A stretch of DNA of 14,575 nt from an uncultured Eubacteriales bacterium (GCA_900547315.1 URGI01000051.1:1-14575), one strand, 5' to 3'. Shown: positions 1 through 6,613, counted from the stretch's first letter. Numbers and translations: made by a program. The notes: generated by a model not told the origin, from the letters alone.

Positions 1-87
1 TAACAATTTTTACGTCTGAAAATGAATTTTGTACATCTTGACGACCAAAAATCCGATGGAATATTCCTGCACGCTGCCGTATTCTTA

Positions 88-134
88 CAAAAAATATAGC
101 CAAAGGAATGATGCCCATCATACCTTCGGCTATA
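88..134 (-). terminator. Intrinsic terminator of the DUF1836 gene
   Basis: A hairpin pairs 95-112 with 117-134 (arms ATAGCC.AAGG.ATGAT, two mismatches, loop GCCC). Read on the minus strand it is followed by a T-rich tract (complement of 89-97). It starts four bases after the stop codon of the minus-strand DUF1836 gene, which fits a rho-independent terminator. Confidence 0.8.
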
Positions 135-137
135 CAT

Positions 138-743
138 TTATCTGTCAATTTCTATACTGCCGCCGTTTGTGAGATCGCGTCCGTCGAGCAGTATCAGCTT
201 TTCGGACAGCAGCCGCGCAAATCCGCTTATTATCGCGGACGCCGCGATAAGCTCGTCCGTATTCTGCACGGCAAGCTCCGTGCGGTCTTCGTGATTCAGC
301 AGGACAGCACCGGCCATGCGCACCTGATCCACAAAGTATCCCGCAGTCACCTGATGGCGCTGGGAATAACGTTCATAGCGCGCCCTCAGCTCTTCATAGG
401 ACAAGCCCATCGGGATCAGCTTCTGCACCATCGCAATGCTGAGACTCTGCTTGAGTGTGCATATCATGATAAGATACGCGATGTGCTGACGGTAATATTT
501 CTTCTTTATCGGCTCCGGCATGACGCGCGTGCGGACGTAGTTATTTATTGTAGCGGCGGTGATTATCTGTTCCTCCTTCAGCTCCGGAGGCATATAATCA
601 AGATACTGCTTGAGCAGCTGCACCGTCTGCTCCATGTACAGGCCAAAATCCGGAATGTCGTCCCATGCGGGGAGGCGGAAGCGCTCAAGATATTTTTCCC
701 AGCGGCGCAGCTTTCCGGCTATAAGTGCTTTGTCGTATCCCAT
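138..743 (-). CDS. DUF1836 domain-containing protein
   Basis: A 201-residue protein. It matches the DUF1836 family by its order of motifs: an aromatic region with LPAWDDIPDFGLYMEQ at about 24-39, then ITAATINNYVRTRVMPEPIKKKY at about 60-83, then HIAYLIMICTLKQSLSI. The middle block resembles a MerR-like winged-helix DNA-binding segment, and family members are often described as putative regulators; no target is known to me. The start is the ATG at 743, with GGGAG ten bases upstream. A closer ATG at 751 is out of frame. A strong promoter and a terminator flank it, so it is a single-gene unit, divergent from degV. It has no membrane segment or signal peptide. Regulatory function is inference from the family. 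Confidence 0.85.
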   Translation of the reverse strand: MGYDKALIAGKLRRWEKYLERFRLPAWDDIPDFGLYMEQTVQLLKQYLDYMPPELKEEQIITAATINNYVRTRVMPEPIKKKYYRQHIAYLIMICTLKQSLSIAMVQKLIPMGLSYEELRARYERYSQRHQVTAGYFVDQVRMAGAVLLNHEDRTELAVQNTDELIAASAIISGFARLLSEKLILLDGRDLTNGGSIEIDR

Positions 744-776
744 GTATCCATAGCTCCCTTATCGATGTATGTTGTC

Positions 777-805
777 ATTATAGCATAAAATTCACGGATT
801 GTAAA
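777..805 (-). promoter_or_regulatory. Sigma-A promoter of the DUF1836 gene
   Basis: On the minus strand the sequence reads TTTACA, a 17-bp spacer, then TATAAT, preceded by TGc (extended -10). The -35 is at 800-805 and the -10 at 777-782. It lies about 35 bases ahead of the start codon. Confidence 0.85.
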
Positions 806-826
806 TAATCTCGTGCTGGCATCTAC

Positions 827-855
827 TTGACTTAATGTTGAGGATATGTTAATCT
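827..855 (+). promoter_or_regulatory. Probable promoter of degV
   Basis: TTGACT at 827-832, a 17-bp spacer and TAATCT at 850-855. The -35 is good and the -10 is poor (3 of 6). A weak -10 overlapped by a palindrome is common for regulated promoters. Confidence 0.6.
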
Positions 856-872
856 AATGATGCTCATTAGAT
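852..872. promoter_or_regulatory. Perfect palindrome, candidate operator of degV
   Basis: ATCTAATGA (852-860) and its exact reverse complement TCATTAGAT (864-872) are separated by TGC. The element covers the end of the -10 and the expected transcription start of the degV promoter. This is where a dimeric repressor (TetR or MarR type) would block initiation. No regulator gene of that type is in the window. A 5' UTR hairpin is the alternative reading. Confidence 0.55.
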
Positions 873-890
873 GACAAGGAGAAAAATATT

Positions 891-1766
891 ATGTATATCA
901 TAATGACAGATACATCCGCGAATCTTGAACCGGCTGACTTAAAAAAGTGGGAGATTGAAGATCTGCCTCTGACCTACATGGTGGACGGCAAGTCGCCGCT
1001 CGATTCCGGAGACGCTGCATTTGACGGCCCCGCGTTCTACGCGGCGATGCGCGGCGGCGCGAAGGTAGTCACCTCGCAGGTCACGCCGCAGACATATATT
1101 GACGCGATGACCCCGTTCCTGAAAGAAGGAAAGGACGTGCTGTTTATCGGCATGTCGTCCGGTATAAGCGGCTCGTACAACTCCGCGCAGATAGCCGCAA
1201 ATCAGCTGCGCGAGGAGTTCCCCGCCTGCAAGATATACACCATAGATACGCTCAGCGCCTCGCTCGGCGAGGGGCTGTTGGTCGTCAAGGCGGCGGAGAA
1301 CCGCCGCAGCGGCATGAGCATCGAGGAAAACGCGGCAGAGATAGATAAGCTGCGCCATAATATGTGCCAGGTGTTCACGGTCGATGATCTTAAATACCTG
1401 CGTGGGACTGGACGGCTTTCGAGCATCAAGGCCGCAGTCGCGTCCGTGCTGAACATAAAGCCGATTCTTAAAGGTGACACCGAGGGCAAGATCGTCTGCT
1501 TTGAAAAGACCCGCGGCAGAAATAACGCCATCAAGGCGCTGGCGCAGCAGTATGATGAGATGGTGCGTGAGCCGTATAATCAGTGCATCGGCATCGCTCA
1601 CGCTGACTGCACCGAGGACGCCGAGCAGCTGATAGAGCTGCTCAACCGCAACAATCCACCGCACGAGATCATGCTGGTCTGCTATGAACCTGTTACCGGC
1701 TCGCACGTCGGACCCGGCACGCTCGCGCTCTTCTTCCTCGGCAGCGACGAGTTCAGAAGCAAATAA
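891..1766 (+). CDS. DegV family protein (fatty-acid binding)
   Basis: A 291-residue protein, full length for DegV. These proteins bind one long-chain fatty acid; as FakB they present it to the kinase FakA for phosphorylation, feeding exogenous fatty acids into phospholipids. Family marks are visible: IMTDTSANL at the N terminus, TSQ at 61-63, SSGISGSY at 89-96, a LRGTGRLSS segment, and the C-terminal GSHVGPG around H272 with the final FFLG strand. The start has AAGGAG nine bases upstream (876-881). It is cytosolic, with no signal or membrane segment. No fakA or second degV is adjacent, so its kinase partner must be elsewhere. Control by a palindromic operator is likely. The exact ligand cannot be read from the sequence. 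Confidence 0.93.
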   Translation: MYIIMTDTSANLEPADLKKWEIEDLPLTYMVDGKSPLDSGDAAFDGPAFYAAMRGGAKVVTSQVTPQTYIDAMTPFLKEGKDVLFIGMSSGISGSYNSAQIAANQLREEFPACKIYTIDTLSASLGEGLLVVKAAENRRSGMSIEENAAEIDKLRHNMCQVFTVDDLKYLRGTGRLSSIKAAVASVLNIKPILKGDTEGKIVCFEKTRGRNNAIKALAQQYDEMVREPYNQCIGIAHADCTEDAEQLIELLNRNNPPHEIMLVCYEPVTGSHVGPGTLALFFLGSDEFRSK

Positions 1767-1782
1767 AAAGAGATAATAAAAC

Positions 1783-1817
1783 CGCCATGCATCTTCAAAA
1801 CTGCATGGCGATTTTTT
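1783..1817. terminator. Bidirectional terminator between convergent genes
   Basis: CGCCATGCA (1783-1791) pairs perfectly with TGCATGGCG (1802-1810) across a 10-nt loop. On the plus strand it is followed by ATTTTTT and ends degV. On the minus strand it is followed by GTTTTATTAT and ends the PAP2-hypothetical unit, whose stop codon (1816-1818) lies in the T tract. Confidence 0.9.
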
Positions 1818-2205
1818 ATGATAATCTGCTTCGCTTGCCGTCGGCGGGCGGGATGTACCCGTAGGCGATGTTGGGATTGATCTTTTGCAGCTCCGCGTGG
1901 ACGCGGTCAACGTCCTCTTCTTTGTTGAAGATGAGGTTTGCAAACTCCTTGCCGTCGTGTACAAGAATGAGACGGTAGTAGTAATAAGCGGGGCTGTCGT
2001 CCGGCTGACACTCGCTTATGCGGGTGAAGGTACGGTCAATGTAATCGTACGGGACGTAGTACTTGACGCCGAGGTCGCGGTAATACATGCACAGCTTGCC
2101 GAGACGGACGCGGCCTATCGGCTCCGCTGCGTTATAATCGTCAATATGCTCCTGATCGCTTATGCGCCTTTTGTCAACGCCTTTGAATTTCAGCCTGCCG
2201 AACAA
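1816..2205 (-). CDS. Hypothetical protein, TTG start, overlaps the PAP2 gene
   Basis: A 129-residue cytosolic protein that I do not recognise by name. It is rich in Tyr (runs such as YYYYR) and basic residues. It reads as alternating beta strands (RVRLGKLCMYYRDLGVKYYVPYDYIDRTFTRI, here in segments; then YRLILVHDGKEFANLIF) ending in a helix (EEDVDRVHAELQKI) and NPNIAYGYIP. A strand-rich body with a closing C-terminal helix resembles PH-like domains; this is inference only. The start is TTG at 2205, with GGTGGAG four bases upstream inside the end of the PAP2 gene. The 16-bp overlap suggests translational coupling to PAP2. It has no signal peptide or membrane segment. The reading frame is supported by the overlap, the terminator just after it and coherent amino-acid use. 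Confidence 0.75.
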   Translation of the reverse strand: MFGRLKFKGVDKRRISDQEHIDDYNAAEPIGRVRLGKLCMYYRDLGVKYYVPYDYIDRTFTRISECQPDDSPAYYYYRLILVHDGKEFANLIFNKEEDVDRVHAELQKINPNIAYGYIPPADGKRSRLS

Positions 2206-2834
2206 TGCGCTCCACCGCCTTTTTTCTGAAAAATATTTTTTTCATAGAATTTTTCGGGCAGCTTGCGGGAGAGAATGGTGCCGAGAACACCGGCGATGAT
2301 GCCGACGATGACGCCGGCCAGTACGTCGGACGGGAAGTGAACGACGAGGTATATGCGGGCAAGCCCCATAAGTATCGCAAAGATGTACGCCGTCCAGCTC
2401 ACACGCTTATCGCCGACCATGAATACGGCGGTCATCGTTGCGAAGGCGGCGGTGGTGTGACCGGAGGGGAAGCTCTTGTCGCTCTCAACGTTCTGCCCGA
2501 CCAACAGCCAGAACTGGTAGAAAATGCTGCTATCGTCCGCATACGGGCGCGGCCTCGCTATGAGCACCTTAAGGATGCAGTTCGTGAATATTGCCCCGAT
2601 GGCGACGCCGAAGAGCATGGCCGTACCGAAACGGCGGGTCTTTTTGAACAGCATCAGCGCGATGGACAGCAGGACGAGGATGATGCCGTCATGGCCAAGG
2701 AACGAGATGAACTCGAAAAACGGCGTGAAGAAATCGCCTGCCCAGAGATAGAGATTATGTACTGCGGTAGTTATGCTCTGGTCAAAGCCCGCGAACACGG
2801 TGTTGATCCAGAGCGCAGCTGCGGAAGCTTGCAT
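2190..2834 (-). CDS. PAP2-family membrane phosphatase
   Basis: A 214-residue integral membrane acid phosphatase of the type-2 phosphatidic acid phosphatase superfamily. The three catalytic motifs are intact: KX6RP (K89, R96, P97), PSGH (123-126) with H126, and RX5HX3D (R160, H166, D170). Five or six hydrophobic segments surround them, including 50-63, 70-90, 128-141, 147-158 and 168-188. Members dephosphorylate undecaprenyl pyrophosphate, phosphatidic acid or related lipid phosphates on the outer face of the membrane. Undecaprenyl pyrophosphate recycling is the commonest role for this size, but the substrate cannot be decided here. The start is ATG 2834 with AAAGGA about eight bases upstream. 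It is first in a two-gene unit with the overlapping hypothetical gene. The tail (about 190-214) is basic and cytosolic. Confidence 0.93.
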   Translation of the reverse strand: MQASAAALWINTVFAGFDQSITTAVHNLYLWAGDFFTPFFEFISFLGHDGIILVLLSIALMLFKKTRRFGTAMLFGVAIGAIFTNCILKVLIARPRPYADDSSIFYQFWLLVGQNVESDKSFPSGHTTAAFATMTAVFMVGDKRVSWTAYIFAILMGLARIYLVVHFPSDVLAGVIVGIIAGVLGTILSRKLPEKFYEKNIFQKKGGGAHCSAG

Positions 2835-2869
2835 GAAAACAGTCCTTTCAGTTTTTATTGACTGCTGCT

Positions 2870-2898
2870 ATCATACCACACGGATAAACAAGCGTCCA
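2870..2898 (-). promoter_or_regulatory. Probable promoter of the PAP2 unit
   Basis: On the minus strand the sequence reads TGGACG (2893-2898), a 17-bp spacer and TATGAT (2870-2875). The -10 matches 5 of 6 and the -35 matches 4 of 6. It is about 36 bases ahead of the start codon. Confidence 0.55.
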
Positions 2899-2947
2899 CT
2901 TAAAATTTGCATAATTGCCCGTTTTATACACAAAATACCTGTGGATT

Positions 2948-2953
2948 GGAGGT
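2948..2953 (+). promoter_or_regulatory. Ribosome site that decides the SLH-protein start
   Basis: GGAGGT abuts the ATG at 2954 but is six bases from the ATG at 2960. Only the second has workable spacing, and it begins a clean signal peptide (MKRF). The longer frame from 2915 lies upstream of this site. Confidence 0.8.
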
Positions 2954-2959
2954 ATGACC

Positions 2960-3859
2960 ATGAAACGATTCATTGCATCCGCGGCGGCGCTGTTAATGCT
3001 TCTGACAGGGCTGATCGCACTTGAACCCAAGGCTGAGGCTGCGGGCAGCGCGCCGGTCGCGGCAAACCTAGAGCTTACGACATACCGCGGCGTTTCCGTC
3101 GGCGGGCAGCTGGCGGCGTACGATCCGGACGGCGGCGAGCTGACCTTCGAGATAACCACGCCGCCGGTGAAGGGTACTATCGAGCTTTCCGACGGCGGCA
3201 GCTTCATCTATACTCCCGCCGGGGGAAAGAAGGGGCGCGACTATTTCGGGTATAAGGCGATAGACTCCGAGGGCAACCGTTCGCAGGAGGCAACCGCGAT
3301 AATCCGCATCGAGAAGCAGAAAAAGAGCATCGAATACGCGGACATGTCCGGACGTGCGGAGGAATACGCCGCCCTGCGCCTCGCGGAAACGGGCGTGTTT
3401 ACCGGCGAGAAGCTGGGGGAGCGGTACTGCTTTTACCCTGAGCGGGAGTTGAGCCGCGGCGAATTTCTGAGTATGTGTATGCTCGCGGCGGGGGAGGACG
3501 CGTTCCCGAGCGTGCTGTCCACCGGCTTCGTCGACGATGCGTCCATCCCGGCGTGGATGAAGGGCTATGTGACGACCGCTGTGATGTGCGGCGTGATAGA
3601 CACCGCGGCGGAGAACGGGAATTTCTCTGCGCAGGAGACGATATCCGGCGGGGACGCGGCGCTGATACTGAACGCCGCGATGGCGTATCAGGACGTGTCA
3701 TATATAAAGCTGAACGCTGAAATGGATGAGGAACTGGCTCAGGCCTGCGCGAATCTCATTGCCTACGGCGTAGTGGAGAAAAATTTCCTCCCCGGCGAAA
3801 AAATGACGCGCGCCGAGGCCGCCGTACTTCTCGCGGCAGCGCTGGACGGCGCGGCGTAA
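2960..3859 (+). CDS. Secreted protein: cadherin-like domain plus SLH-like repeats
   Basis: A 299-residue exported protein. Residues 1-27 form a signal peptide with a probable cut after AEA. Residues about 32-117 read as a bacterial cadherin-like/Ig repeat (Big_9 type): YDPDGGELTFEI, GSFIYTPAG, and DYFGYKAIDSEGNRS followed by a closing strand. The rest is three SLH-like segments, each with a 'TRAE'-type helix: LSRGEFL (164-170) after FYPERE, ISGGDAALIL (228-237) after FVDDASIPAWMKGYV, and MTRAEAAVLL (282-291). SLH domains bind pyruvylated secondary cell-wall polymers, so surface attachment is expected. The second segment has GGD in place of the usual TRAE and may be degenerate. The gene stands alone, with its own terminator. 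No enzymatic domain is visible; a small surface or spore-coat component is plausible but unproven. Confidence 0.82.
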   Translation: MKRFIASAAALLMLLTGLIALEPKAEAAGSAPVAANLELTTYRGVSVGGQLAAYDPDGGELTFEITTPPVKGTIELSDGGSFIYTPAGGKKGRDYFGYKAIDSEGNRSQEATAIIRIEKQKKSIEYADMSGRAEEYAALRLAETGVFTGEKLGERYCFYPERELSRGEFLSMCMLAAGEDAFPSVLSTGFVDDASIPAWMKGYVTTAVMCGVIDTAAENGNFSAQETISGGDAALILNAAMAYQDVSYIKLNAEMDEELAQACANLIAYGVVEKNFLPGEKMTRAEAAVLLAAALDGAA

Positions 3860-3876
3860 TATGACGAATATAATTT

Positions 3877-3904
3877 ATGCGGGATGTTCTCATCCCGCAT
3901 TTTT
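3877..3904 (+). terminator. Intrinsic terminator of the SLH-protein gene
   Basis: A perfect 10-bp stem: ATGCGGGATG (3877-3886) and CATCCCGCAT (3891-3900), loop TTCT, followed by a five-T run (3900-3904). On the minus strand the tail is weaker (AAATTATATT), but it may also end the convergent DUF4830 gene. Confidence 0.92.
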
Positions 3905-3917
3905 GCTATTTATTGAA

Positions 3918-4364
3918 TTAATTTTCGCGTATTATGCCGTGCATGAAGCCGTCGAGCGCGGCGGTATGTATGTCCCCGGCAATAACTTTCCCATCTATAA
4001 TATATATGGTAATTATAACGCTCTCGCCGCAGTCGGGGTAATTCGTCAGCAGGTAGCTGTACTGCTCGCAGCGCTTCCCGCAGTATGCCTCCATGTCGAA
4101 GCCCTGCTCCCGCTGCATGCGGTTATACTCCGCCATTATCCCGTCAAAGCTTTCGGGAATAGTGATGCTGTGGAACTCCTCCGTGGAGGTATCTATCTCC
4201 CAGCCCAGATTTTTCAGGAACTTTTCGCGGTCTGCCAACGTCGTAAAATTTGTGCGGCTGTCGATCCGCCACTTGACGAATATGAGCGCCAGAAGCAAAA
4301 AAGCCGCTCCGGCGACTATGAGCAGCGCTTTTTTGCGTGTAAAGACTGAACTTTTTGTGAACAT
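3918..4364 (-). CDS. DUF4830 protein with one N-terminal membrane anchor
   Basis: A 148-residue protein from the ATG at 4364. Residues 1-12 are basic (FTRKK), 13-31 form one hydrophobic helix, and the rest is extracytoplasmic. The domain at about 45-140 fits DUF4830: REKFLKNLGWEID, then the ITIPESF strand, YNRMQREQGFDMEAYCGK, a strand block ending VIITIYIIDGKVIAGDI, and a final DGFMHGI. The function of DUF4830 is unknown to me. Two cysteines (C95, C99) sit close together, with a third at C112; a disulfide is possible outside the cell. GTG 4373 and ATG 4370 are in-frame alternatives, but GAGGTGAT (4369-4376) spaces best for 4364. It is a single gene, convergent with the SLH gene and divergent from rsuA. 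Confidence 0.82.
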   Translation of the reverse strand: MFTKSSVFTRKKALLIVAGAAFLLLALIFVKWRIDSRTNFTTLADREKFLKNLGWEIDTSTEEFHSITIPESFDGIMAEYNRMQREQGFDMEAYCGKRCEQYSYLLTNYPDCGESVIITIYIIDGKVIAGDIHTAALDGFMHGIIREN

Positions 4365-4368
4365 CTCC

Positions 4369-4376
4369 ATCACCTC
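4369..4376 (-). promoter_or_regulatory. Ribosome site that decides the DUF4830 start
   Basis: On the minus strand GAGGTGAT matches the 16S tail over eight bases and ends four bases before the ATG at 4364. The two upstream in-frame starts (GTG 4373, ATG 4370) lie inside it. Confidence 0.7.
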
Positions 4377-4388
4377 GCTTATATGCTA

Positions 4389-4417
4389 TTCAAAAAGAGC
4401 GCGGTGTATGTTATAAT
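4389..4417 (+). promoter_or_regulatory. Sigma-A promoter of rsuA
   Basis: TTCAAA (4389-4394), a 17-bp spacer and a consensus TATAAT (4412-4417), preceded by TGT (extended -10). The start codon of rsuA at 4454 is 36 bases beyond. Confidence 0.85.
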
Positions 4418-4442
4418 GCGGGGCATATGATTTTTGAATTTC

Positions 4443-4448
4443 GGGAGG
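4443..4448 (+). promoter_or_regulatory. Ribosome site that decides the rsuA start
   Basis: GGGAGG ends five bases before the ATG at 4454. The longer frame from 4427 would start upstream of this site, nearly at the expected transcription start, and adds nine residues not typical of the family. Confidence 0.8.
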
Positions 4449-4453
4449 ATGCT

Positions 4454-5173
4454 ATGCCTCTGATGCGATTGGATAAGTTCCTGTCGGAGCTTGGCGTGGC
4501 CTCGCGCAAGGAACTGCGGCAGATAATAAAGAGCGGGCGCGTGCTGGTAAACGGCGCGGCGGTCAACGCTCCTGAATATAAGCTCGATCTGGAGCGGGAC
4601 ACGGTAGTCCTTGACGGCGAAACGCTCAGCTATGTGAAGTTTCGCTATTTCATGCTTGATAAGCCGCCCGGCGTCCTCAGCGCCACCGAGGACAGGCGGC
4701 AGAAAACGGTTCTCGACCTGCTTCCGCCGGAACTGCAGGCGCTGGAGCTGTTCCCGGTAGGCCGCCTTGATAAGGATACGAGCGGGCTTTTGCTGCTTAC
4801 AAATGACGGAGATTTTGCTCATCGCGTTATTTCGCCGAAATCCGAGGTGGAAAAACTGTATTATGCTAAGGTAGACGGCGTTCCGGACGAGAGCGACGCT
4901 GCGGCTTTTGCGGAGGGCATACTCCTTGCTGACGGAACAAAATGTCTCCCGGCAAAGCTTGAGCCGCTTGGCGGCGGGGAATGTCTCGTCACGGTTATGG
5001 AGGGAAAGTACCATCAGGTGAAGCGCATGCTTGCCTCGCGCGGACAACCGGTGCTCGAACTGCGGCGTCTGGCAGTCGGCGGATTGGCGCTTGACGCGGC
5101 GTCGGAGCCGGGGCAGTGGCGCGAACTGGGCGAAGACGATTTGTGCAGTGTGTTTTTGGGCAGAAAGCAGTAA
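4454..5173 (+). CDS. rsuA: 16S rRNA pseudouridine synthase, RsuA family
   Basis: A 239-residue enzyme that isomerises a uridine in rRNA to pseudouridine; RsuA modifies U516 of 16S rRNA. Residues 1-60 are an S4 RNA-binding domain (RLDKFLSELGVASRKELRQII, KSGRVLVNG). Residues 63-239 are the synthase domain, with the catalytic loop GRLDKDTSGLLLLTNDG at 103-119 (catalytic D106), the KLYYAKV strand, and EGKYHQVKRML at 183-193. The length and the single S4 domain fit RsuA/RluB/RluE; the absence of a C-terminal extension and the PEYKLD/GTKCLPAKL segments favour RsuA. The related RluB (23S U2605) is the main alternative. It has its own promoter and is followed by the cdaR-like gene with its own promoters, so it is probably monocistronic. 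No clear terminator follows. Confidence 0.92.
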   Translation: MPLMRLDKFLSELGVASRKELRQIIKSGRVLVNGAAVNAPEYKLDLERDTVVLDGETLSYVKFRYFMLDKPPGVLSATEDRRQKTVLDLLPPELQALELFPVGRLDKDTSGLLLLTNDGDFAHRVISPKSEVEKLYYAKVDGVPDESDAAAFAEGILLADGTKCLPAKLEPLGGGECLVTVMEGKYHQVKRMLASRGQPVLELRRLAVGGLALDAASEPGQWRELGEDDLCSVFLGRKQ

Positions 5174-5254
5174 AAACTGCCTGTAATTTCAACGCTTTTT
5201 GAGCGTATAGGAGACAAAAGAAAAAAAGTTCACAAAAAATCTTGACGATTTCTA

Positions 5255-5283
5255 TTGAAAATCACATAAAATGGAGTTATTAT
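5255..5283 (+). promoter_or_regulatory. Promoter of the CdaR-FtsEX cluster
   Basis: TTGAAA (5255-5260), a 17-bp spacer and TATTAT (5278-5283); each hexamer matches 5 of 6. A second, overlapping candidate is TTGACG (5242-5247), 17 bp, CATAAA (5265-5270). Either gives a leader of roughly 55-70 nt. Confidence 0.7.
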
Positions 5284-5305
5284 ATATAAACAGATAATGC
5301 GGGAG

Positions 5306-5323
5306 TATGGCAAATTGGCCATA
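5306..5323. promoter_or_regulatory. Short inverted repeat in the leader of the cdaR-like gene
   Basis: TATGGC (5306-5311) and GCCATA (5318-5323) are exact complements around AAATTG. The element lies between the promoter and the GAGGAGG ribosome site (5329-5335). It could be an autoregulatory operator or a small 5' hairpin. Six-base arms are short enough to arise by chance. Confidence 0.3.
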
Positions 5324-5342
5324 ACGCAGAGGAGGCAGATTT

Positions 5343-6437
5343 ATGTCAAGTAGAATTTTCCAGAATGTGATTATTCAGATGAAGGACGCCATCGACAGAA
5401 CTATCGGCGTAGTGGACGATCAGGGCTTTATCATAGCTTGCAGCGAGCTGTCAATGATAGGCTCGCGGCTTGACGAATTCCATGTATATGAGATGGAGGC
5501 GTCCGAGCAGCCCGTGTCCATAGGCAGCAGAACCTTCTGCCCGCTGCTCTCGAACGGTTCAAGATTTGACTTTACCTCTTTTGTGGACGGCAGCGATTCC
5601 GTCGCGAGGACGCTCTGCGCCGTCGCGGCCGTGGCCTTCAACGAGGCCAAGAGCAATTATGAGGAGAAGCACAACAAGGCCGCTTTCGTAAAGAACATTA
5701 TCTCCGACAATATCCTCCCCGGCGACGTCTATGTCCGCGCGAAGGAGCTGCATTTCGTCACGGACGAGCCGCGCAGCGTCCTGCTCGTGCGCCAGATGGA
5801 AACTTCCGATGTCGCCGCGATCGAGACGATACAGAAGCTCTTCCCCGATAAGCAGCAGGACTTTGTCCTGAGCATCAACGAGTCCGACATCGTCGTCGTC
5901 AAGGCGCTCCCCTCGGCGGAATGCCCCGAGGTCATTGCGAGCACTGCAGCGCTCATCGAGAAGACCCTGCTTGACGAGCTTGGCATCAAGTGCGTGATCG
6001 GCATCAGCACGAACGCGCATCATCTGCGCGAGCTGGCGGATCGCTATAAGGAGGCGCAGGTCGCCATCGAGGTCGGCCGCGTGTTCGAAAGCGAAAAGAC
6101 CATCATCAATTACGAGAGCCTCGGCCTCGGCCGCATCATCTATCAGCTCCCGACTACTCTGTGCGAGATGTTCCTCAACGAAGTCTTCAAGAAGAATCCG
6201 ATCGAGACGCTGGACGAGGACACGCTCGAGACTATCAACAAGTTCTTCGAGAATAATCTCAACGTCTCCGAGACTTCCCGCAAGCTCTACGTGCACAGAA
6301 ACACTCTGGTGTACCGTCTTGAGAAGATCAAGAAGATCACCGGCCTTGACCTCAGAGAGTTTGACCACGCGATAGTCTTCAAGGTGGCCATGATGGTCAA
6401 GATGTATCTCGATTCTCTCAACAGCAGCAAGTACTGA
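5343..6437 (+). CDS. CdaR/PucR-type transcriptional regulator
   Basis: A 364-residue cytosolic regulator. The C-terminal DNA-binding domain (about 296-355) is a PucR-type helix-turn-helix: INKFFENNLNVSETSRKL, then YVHRNTLVYRLEKI and TGLDLREFDHAIVFKVA. The middle (about 130-280) resembles the GGDEF-like domain of this family, ending in ELADRYKEAQVAIEVGRVF. The N-terminal 1-100 reads like a small sensor fold (IGVVDDQGFIIACSE, IGSRLDEF, CPLLSNG), shorter than a classical sugar-diacid recognition domain, so the signal is unknown. GAGGAGG (5329-5335) sits seven bases before the ATG. It precedes ftsEX and the wall-hydrolase genes on the same strand with no strong terminator between. The best inference is that it regulates that cluster or responds to a cell-envelope state. 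Classical carbohydrate-diacid control is the less likely alternative. Confidence 0.87.
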   Translation: MSSRIFQNVIIQMKDAIDRTIGVVDDQGFIIACSELSMIGSRLDEFHVYEMEASEQPVSIGSRTFCPLLSNGSRFDFTSFVDGSDSVARTLCAVAAVAFNEAKSNYEEKHNKAAFVKNIISDNILPGDVYVRAKELHFVTDEPRSVLLVRQMETSDVAAIETIQKLFPDKQQDFVLSINESDIVVVKALPSAECPEVIASTAALIEKTLLDELGIKCVIGISTNAHHLRELADRYKEAQVAIEVGRVFESEKTIINYESLGLGRIIYQLPTTLCEMFLNEVFKKNPIETLDEDTLETINKFFENNLNVSETSRKLYVHRNTLVYRLEKIKKITGLDLREFDHAIVFKVAMMVKMYLDSLNSSKY

Positions 6438-6512
6438 TCACCGCCGCTTTCCGACGGCAATTACCTCTCACGAGGCTTTACATATATTTATAAACGAAAA
6501 ACAACACATGAG

Positions 6513-6613
6513 GCCGCCGGCACAACGGCGGTATCCGCGGCGCCTTGACCCGATCCTGACTGCCGCATGAGGATCGCGGTGTATCTGCGCGCGGATAGAG
6601 CGGCAGATTGGAG
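6513..6613 (+). ncRNA. Candidate structured leader RNA upstream of ftsE
   Basis: The 185-nt gap before ftsE holds nested complementarities. A first hairpin pairs CCGCCG (6514-6519) with CGGCGG (6526-6531). An outer stem pairs TATCCGCG (6532-6539) with CGCGGATA (6590-6597). It encloses an inner stem, ACCCGATCCT (6548-6557) with AGGATCG-c-GGT (6570-6580, one bulged C). The 12-nt loop of the inner stem contains CTGCCGC (6560-6566), the exact complement of GCGGCAG (6600-6606), which lies three bases before the ftsE ribosome site GGAG (6610-6613). This could form a pseudoknot beside the ribosome site. It matches no riboswitch class I know. GC-rich sequence alone could give some of these pairings. 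Confidence 0.4.

Noticed and set aside
1..88. Possible gene end or regulatory element at the left edge
   Set aside because: AT-rich with no coherent frame, promoter or hairpin that I can support.
2907..2930. Promoter of the SLH-protein gene (TTGCAT ... TATACA)
   Set aside because: The spacer is only 12 bp; no acceptable -35 at normal spacing.
4427..4453. Longer N terminus of RsuA
   Set aside because: It lies upstream of the GGGAGG site and almost on the predicted transcription start.
5161..5206. Terminator of rsuA
   Set aside because: The GCAGT/ACTGC and ACGCT/AGCGT stems are five bases long and lack a following T run.
6441..6480. Terminator after the CdaR-like gene
   Set aside because: Only four-base stems (GCCG/CGGC and CCTC/GAGG) and no T run; transcription probably continues into ftsE.
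6489..6494. TATAAA as a -10 for ftsE
   Set aside because: No recognisable -35 at 16-18 bp upstream.
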